Shown: positions 6,705-10,539 of the stretch, piece by piece
How the letters are laid out: every line of letters begins with the position of its first letter
Numbering within the stretch: the first letter of the stretch is position 1
Source: Deltaproteobacteria bacterium
Lineage (GTDB): Bacteria; Desulfobacterota; DSM-4660; Desulfatiglandales; Desulfatiglandaceae
Direction: 5' to 3'
Assembly (NCBI GenBank): GCA_019307645.1
Contig: JAFDJF010000068.1
Coordinates: forward strand, 1 to 10,539
Length of the DNA: 10,539 nucleotides
Position numbers and translations under genes: made by a program
The notes under the pieces: model-generated
What the model saw: only the letters and a program-made list of their open reading frames with translations
Told to the model about the DNA's origin: nothing
The model's database searches: none

Positions 6705-8584
6705 TGGCAAGACCGACTTTCACCGCGGGGTTCCTATTCCTTTTAATATGTGCGCCCATTTTGTGCCCCGCTTCCGGGGAGGCGCCGCTTAAAGCAACTG
6801 CCGTGGTGGAGAGGGCAGACCTGTTTGTGGGAGAATCTTTTACCTTCCAGATACAAGTGTCAGGAAGCGAACACCCCGAAAGGCCGGACCTTTCCCATGT
6901 CACTAATTTCATGGTGGAGTTTCGGGGCGGGCAGCAAAATAGCCGTAGTTCGGTGATAATTATCAACGGAAGGGTAACAAAGGATGTCCAAGAGGGCTAC
7001 TTTTTTTCCTATCGGTTGACCCCGAGGCGTGCGGGACGGCTAGTTATCCCTTCTATTGCTGTTTCTGCTGATGGACGTTCTGATCACACGGAACCAGTGG
7101 TCATCAATGCGCGAAGTCCTGTAGAAACCGACGACTTTAAACTGAAGCTTACGCTTTCCAAGAATCATTGCTATATTGGAGAACCCGTTACCCTTACTGC
7201 CATCTGGTATATCGGAAAGGATGTAAAGAGCTTCAATTTTACTCTGCCACTGCTCAGCGATGATTCTTTCCATTTTGTCAACCCTGATGTCGATATGAAA
7301 TCAGGGAAGAAGCTATATCGTATCCCTCTCGGGAACGACAAAGTTGTCGGCGAAAAGGGCCATGGCCGGATCGGTACCAAAGACTTTGCAACAATCACCT
7401 TCAAAAAGATACTGATTCCAAAGCGGTCCGGAAACGTAACCATCGAACCTGCTACCGTGGCCTGCAGAGCGCTTGTGGGATATAAAAAGCGGCAAAGCAT
7501 GTTTGATGATGACTTTTTGTCTGATTTTCTTAACGACGATTTTTTCGGGCAAAGCCGGAGAGGACTTTATCAAACGATTGTGGTCCCTTCAAATTCTTTA
7601 TCCCTTCGTATCTCGAATCTTCCGGAAAAGGGTCGCTCCTGGAATTTCGCCGGCCATGTGGGGGAATACCGCATCAAAGCCAGTGCCAACCCGGTTGAGG
7701 TGAGTGTTGGCGATCCGATCACCTTGACGATAACCTTAAGTGGCCCTGATTATTTAAAGCATGTGACATTGCCCCCTCTGAACCAGCAGCCTCGACTTGC
7801 CGGTGATTTCAAGATTCCCAAAGAAAGGGCTACGGCCGTGGTGTCAAGTAAATCTAAAATTTTCACCCAGACCATTCGGGCGCTCAATCAAGGTGTAAAA
7901 GAAATCCCGTCAATTGAACTTCCTTATTTTGATACACAAACCAAGACCTATCGCATGGCGCGCACGGAACCGATTCCCTTAATTGTCAAAAAGACAAGAC
8001 TCGTGACCGCGCTCGATGCAGAAGGTATTGCTGAACAGGTCCCTCTGGGCAGTGAAATCGAGACCTGGAGCAAGGGCATTGCCTTTAACTACGAGGACAT
8101 GAGCGTCATAGAAAATCAACGCTCCGGACCTCTCTCATGGTTTCGATCGCCTCTGTGGATGTGTTTGATTCTGTGTCCACCGGCCTGTTATTTTTTCCTG
8201 TTTACAGGGGCAGGCATTCTGCGCCGGAGGAACAAAGATCCCATGAAGGCGCGGGCAAGAAAGGCATTCGGCACCTTAGCAAAATCGTTAAGAGCGGCAC
8301 GTGGGTCTTCTTCAGTGGACAATACGTGCAATATGGTTCAGGATGCCTTCCGTCAATACCTGGGAGATAAACTGTGTATGCCCAAAGGGGCTTTGACGTT
8401 TAATGATGTAAAGGACACGTTGGCGGCCAGAGATGTTGATCAGGACACTCTGGACCAGCTCAAAGTACTTTTTGAAACATGCGAGGCCAGCAGTTATGCC
8501 GGAAACACAGGCATCTCAGATGCAGCCTCTCTGGCAGAGCAGGGGGTCCGGCTGTCAAAGGACCTTGAGAAGAAATTAAAATGA
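6704..8584 (+). CDS. batD: BatD oxygen-tolerance family protein
   Basis: ATG 6704 is favoured over an in-frame TTG at 6698 because AGGG lies seven bases upstream and a clean signal peptide follows (M-A-R-P-T-F-T-A-G-F-L-F-L-L-I...). The 626-residue protein has a long periplasmic beta-rich region with BatD-like modules: V-E-R-A-D-L-F-V-G-E-S-F-T-F-Q-I-Q-V-S-G at the start, then L-S-K-N-H-C-Y-I-G-E-P-V-T-L-T, then V-S-V-G-D-P-I-T-L-T-I-T-L-S-G. A short Asp-rich insert (D-D-D-F-L-S-D-F-L-N-D-D) lies near 270. One membrane helix follows at about 485-507, then R-R-R and a cytoplasmic helical tail. The tail resembles that of the lipoprotein at 2406-3485. The gene overlaps batE by four bases. Confidence 0.92.
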   Translation: MARPTFTAGFLFLLICAPILCPASGEAPLKATAVVERADLFVGESFTFQIQVSGSEHPERPDLSHVTNFMVEFRGGQQNSRSSVIIINGRVTKDVQEGYFFSYRLTPRRAGRLVIPSIAVSADGRSDHTEPVVINARSPVETDDFKLKLTLSKNHCYIGEPVTLTAIWYIGKDVKSFNFTLPLLSDDSFHFVNPDVDMKSGKKLYRIPLGNDKVVGEKGHGRIGTKDFATITFKKILIPKRSGNVTIEPATVACRALVGYKKRQSMFDDDFLSDFLNDDFFGQSRRGLYQTIVVPSNSLSLRISNLPEKGRSWNFAGHVGEYRIKASANPVEVSVGDPITLTITLSGPDYLKHVTLPPLNQQPRLAGDFKIPKERATAVVSSKSKIFTQTIRALNQGVKEIPSIELPYFDTQTKTYRMARTEPIPLIVKKTRLVTALDAEGIAEQVPLGSEIETWSKGIAFNYEDMSVIENQRSGPLSWFRSPLWMCLILCPPACYFFLFTGAGILRRRNKDPMKARARKAFGTLAKSLRAARGSSSVDNTCNMVQDAFRQYLGDKLCMPKGALTFNDVKDTLAARDVDQDTLDQLKVLFETCEASSYAGNTGISDAASLAEQGVRLSKDLEKKLK

Positions 8585-9441
8585 AAAGATCCGACAAACA
8601 CCGTCAACGCATACATCGCGGACCAGTTTTAATGCTCCTTGTGGTCCTGCTTTCTGTTTGGTGCCTTTTCATATTGAAAGCAAATGCATCGACCCTGGAC
8701 GCCGCGCAGATTGCCGATCTCTACAGTCAGGCAAAAGACCTGTTCCGGCAGGCCAATGAACTTGCTGCAACAGCCCCTGGCCAGGCGAAAGACCTTTACC
8801 GCAAAACTGCCATGCGTTTTGAACGCATCATTCGGGAAGGCAGTATCAAAAACGGAAAGCTGTATTATAATCTTGGGAATGTCTATTTCCGGATGAAGGA
8901 CATTGGACGTGCCATAGTCAACTACCGCCGTGCCGAGCAGTACATGCCCAATGACCCCAATCTGAAGCAGAATCTGAAATATGCCAGGAAAAAATGCCTT
9001 GATGACATCGAAGAAAAACAGGAAACAAAGGTGTTGAAGACTCTGTTCTTCTGGCACTATGACTTGCCGACAAAGACCCGTGTTTTCATATTTACTGTTT
9101 TTTTTATATTGCTGTGGGTTTTTGCCGGTATTCGAATTTTTACGGACAAAACATTCTTGGGCTGGTGTATCACACTGGCAGTTATACTTTCCCTTCTATT
9201 GGCCGGATCCCTTGTGACGGAAGAAGTCAGTTTGAGAAAAAGCCGGCCCGGGGTAATCATCAGCCCTGAAGTGGTTGCCAGAAAAGGCAACAGCCATACT
9301 TATGAGCCCAGTTTCAAGGCCCCGCTTCATTCAGGAACAGAATTTACGCTTATTGAAGACAGGGGGAACTGGCACTACGTTGAACTGGCAGATTCACGCG
9401 CTTGCTGGGTGCCTTCAAAAGATGTTGAGTTGGTGAGATGA
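8581..9441 (+). CDS. batE: BatE-type TPR, membrane and SH3-like protein
   Basis: The 286-residue protein starts at an ATGA overlap with batD. A basic N-terminus and hydrophobic segment at about 16-36 act as a signal or anchor. Residues about 40-130 carry TPR helices (Y-Y-N-L-G-N-V-Y-F-R-M-K-D-I-G-R-A-I-V-N-Y-R-R-A). Two membrane helices follow at about 167-186 and 193-213. The C-terminal 60 residues look like a bacterial SH3 domain (G-T-E-F-T-L-I-E-D-R-G-N-W-H-Y-V-E-L, then A-C-W-V-P). This TPR, two-helix, SH3b order is the usual BatE architecture. It is probably the last gene of the operon, since the next gene converges on it. Confidence 0.9.
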   Translation: MKRSDKHRQRIHRGPVLMLLVVLLSVWCLFILKANASTLDAAQIADLYSQAKDLFRQANELAATAPGQAKDLYRKTAMRFERIIREGSIKNGKLYYNLGNVYFRMKDIGRAIVNYRRAEQYMPNDPNLKQNLKYARKKCLDDIEEKQETKVLKTLFFWHYDLPTKTRVFIFTVFFILLWVFAGIRIFTDKTFLGWCITLAVILSLLLAGSLVTEEVSLRKSRPGVIISPEVVARKGNSHTYEPSFKAPLHSGTEFTLIEDRGNWHYVELADSRACWVPSKDVELVR

Positions 9442-9474
9442 ACAACTCCCTTCCCCTATGTTGTTCTCAGCTTT
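9437..9474 (+). terminator. Weak candidate terminator after batE
   Basis: GAACAAC (9440-9446) and GTTGTTC (9460-9466) form a seven-base-pair stem that can be extended by GA/TC around a bulged T, with a 13-base loop, then CTTTT a few bases later. The stem is AT-rich and overlaps the batE stop, so this is a weak call. The 76-base convergent gap contains no better candidate that I can see. Confidence 0.25.
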
Positions 9475-9517
9475 TCATAAAAAACCTATAGGAAACCAAG
9501 CGGTGGGCAAGAAATGG

Positions 9518-10501
9518 CTAATCCTGCCTCATACCTTTTAACATCTCCACGAATGTTTCAATGCGTAAGGATATGCGCCCATCTATCTGGCCGGGCCGGT
9601 CTCCCTCTAGGGTGAGGATAGGTATGCTTAAGTCCTTCCTGATAATGATATCGTATAGTTGTCTGTAGCAAAATGTCTGCGTGTAATGGATCAGGCCGTC
9701 CAATTGCCGCTCCTTTACGGCGCTTTCAATGTCCCTGAGCCTGCCATTGATATCGTAGGGATAGGTATATTCCAGGTATTGATCAATAATATCCTCATGA
9801 TTATGTGGCATACTGAACTGCCTTTGCACTTCATTAAATACGACTCTTGCCCCCACGGTTTCAATAAACTCGTAGAACTGGGTAAAGATGGGCGGCACTC
9901 CCAGGTACCCGAGGCGGATTTCATTCTTTACAGGTTCTCTTCCCTCGACAATAGAGAGAAACTTATCCAGATCTTTTTCGAATCTTGCTGGGTCACCGCT
10001 AAAATCGGAACTGCTAAGCAAAAACAGATTGTTCTCCCATCCGGTGACGATGTTTTCGTGCCAAGTCAGTTGATCCAGTTTTTTCAATTTGCCCCTGATC
10101 CTGTCCAGCATCACCTTCGTCTTTGCTATGTCATGCCATGAGGTGTCAAAGCCCTCACGAAGTCTGTCCATTTGTGTTCTTAGGTTTTCCCTGCTCCGAT
10201 CAAGAGGATATTCGAAAGAAAAAACTTTCACACCCTGGCGTTCAAGCAATTCACCCAGCGCAATGGTGTTACTGCAGTCCCCGCCGGTAACAGCAATGAC
10301 CTCTTTTATCTGATTATTGATTACCGTAGAGTAAATCCCTTTAATCCATGCACAGATGTTATGTGAAAAACCTGCGGCCTCGGCTTGGGAGACAAGCTTA
10401 TGGGGATTGTCTGAAGTGATAAAAAAATTGTTGAGATCCACTGGCTTAAGACCTGCGGCAAAGATTATTTCCACAGGAACCGTGGCTGTGATTCCTATCA
10501 T
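9518..10501 (-). CDS. 2-hydroxyglutaryl-CoA dehydratase D-component (HgdB/FldC/BcrC-like) family protein
   Basis: The 327-residue protein opens M-I-G-I-T-A-T-V-P-V-E-I-I-F-A-A-G-L-K-P, typical of this family. Three cysteines sit at expected cluster-ligand positions: Cys50 (H-N-I-C-A-W), Cys76 (G-G-D-C-S-N) and Cys278 (T-F-C-Y-R-Q). The end, L-E-G-D-R-P-G-Q-I-D-G-R-I-S-L-R-I-E-T-F-V-E-M-L, is the conserved family C-terminus. Known members bind a [4Fe-4S] cluster and use electrons from an ATP-driven activator to dehydrate 2-hydroxyacyl-CoA or reduce benzoyl-CoA; the substrate cannot be told here. An in-frame TGA at 10514-10516 rules out a longer N-terminus. The ribosome site is weak (GAGG 11 bases upstream). 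It runs against the bat operon and is functionally unrelated to it. Confidence 0.87.
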   Translation of the reverse strand: MIGITATVPVEIIFAAGLKPVDLNNFFITSDNPHKLVSQAEAAGFSHNICAWIKGIYSTVINNQIKEVIAVTGGDCSNTIALGELLERQGVKVFSFEYPLDRSRENLRTQMDRLREGFDTSWHDIAKTKVMLDRIRGKLKKLDQLTWHENIVTGWENNLFLLSSSDFSGDPARFEKDLDKFLSIVEGREPVKNEIRLGYLGVPPIFTQFYEFIETVGARVVFNEVQRQFSMPHNHEDIIDQYLEYTYPYDINGRLRDIESAVKERQLDGLIHYTQTFCYRQLYDIIIRKDLSIPILTLEGDRPGQIDGRISLRIETFVEMLKGMRQD

Positions 10502-10506
10502 AATTA

Positions 10507-10539
10507 TCAGGCCTCAACGGAATGGAATTTTACTTTGGG
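10507..10539 (-). CDS. Possible C-terminal end of an upstream gene (partial)
   Basis: Reading the minus strand from the window edge, one frame gives P-K-V-K-F-H-S-V-E-A and then TGA, five bases before the ATG of the dehydratase-like gene. That tight spacing is what a co-transcribed upstream gene would show; in this family an activator ATPase or partner subunit would be a natural neighbour. Ten codons are too few to identify it. Confidence 0.3.
   Translation of the reverse strand, partial: PKVKFHSVEA

Overview
The window holds most of a Bat (Bacteroides aerotolerance-type) operon on the + strand, plus the start of an unrelated minus-strand locus at the right end. Base composition is moderate, roughly balanced GC. 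The full batA-B-C-D-E set with a DUF58 gene, next to a 2-hydroxyacyl-CoA dehydratase-type gene, suggests an anaerobic Gram-negative bacterium. A sulfate-reducing or syntrophic deltaproteobacterium (Desulfobacterota) is my best guess, but this is inferred from gene content and repeat style and not proven by a marker gene.

Layout: (1) 1-591, the C-terminal two thirds of a DUF58 protein, cut by the window edge. (2) 592-743, a non-coding gap holding a striking inverted array of 8-bp units, all beginning TGG: five units on one strand, a spacer, then five on the other. (3) 744-2150, a membrane-anchored TPR/SurA-like/parvulin peptidyl-prolyl isomerase. (4) 2219-2510, a 292-bp palindromic element with 16-bp perfect terminal and 36-bp near-perfect subterminal inverted repeats. 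It looks like a MITE or a REP-type (BIME-like) element, and it runs into the signal-peptide region of the next gene. (5) 2406-3485, a BatD/DUF4381-like lipoprotein. (6) 3492-9441, batA, batB, batC, batD and batE, tightly packed with stop/start overlaps or gaps of a few bases. (7) 9442-9517, a short convergent gap. (8) 9518-10501 on the minus strand, a 2-hydroxyglutaryl-CoA dehydratase D-component-like protein, preceded by what may be the last codons of another gene.

How the genes fit together: DUF58, BatA and BatB carry von Willebrand A-type folds; BatA and BatB have metal-binding MIDAS motifs and membrane anchors. BatC and BatE carry TPR repeats for protein contacts. BatD and the short BatD-like lipoprotein have an exported beta-rich part, a membrane segment and a cytoplasmic helical tail. 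Together with a MoxR AAA+ ATPase, expected just upstream of this window but not seen, such proteins are thought to form an envelope complex linked to stress tolerance or protein maturation. The exact function is not settled.

The most unusual part is 592-2510. The isomerase gene, not a standard bat gene, sits between DUF58 and the BatD-like gene and is bracketed by two different palindromic repeat elements. The right-hand element appears to have rewritten the 5' end of the BatD-like lipoprotein gene.
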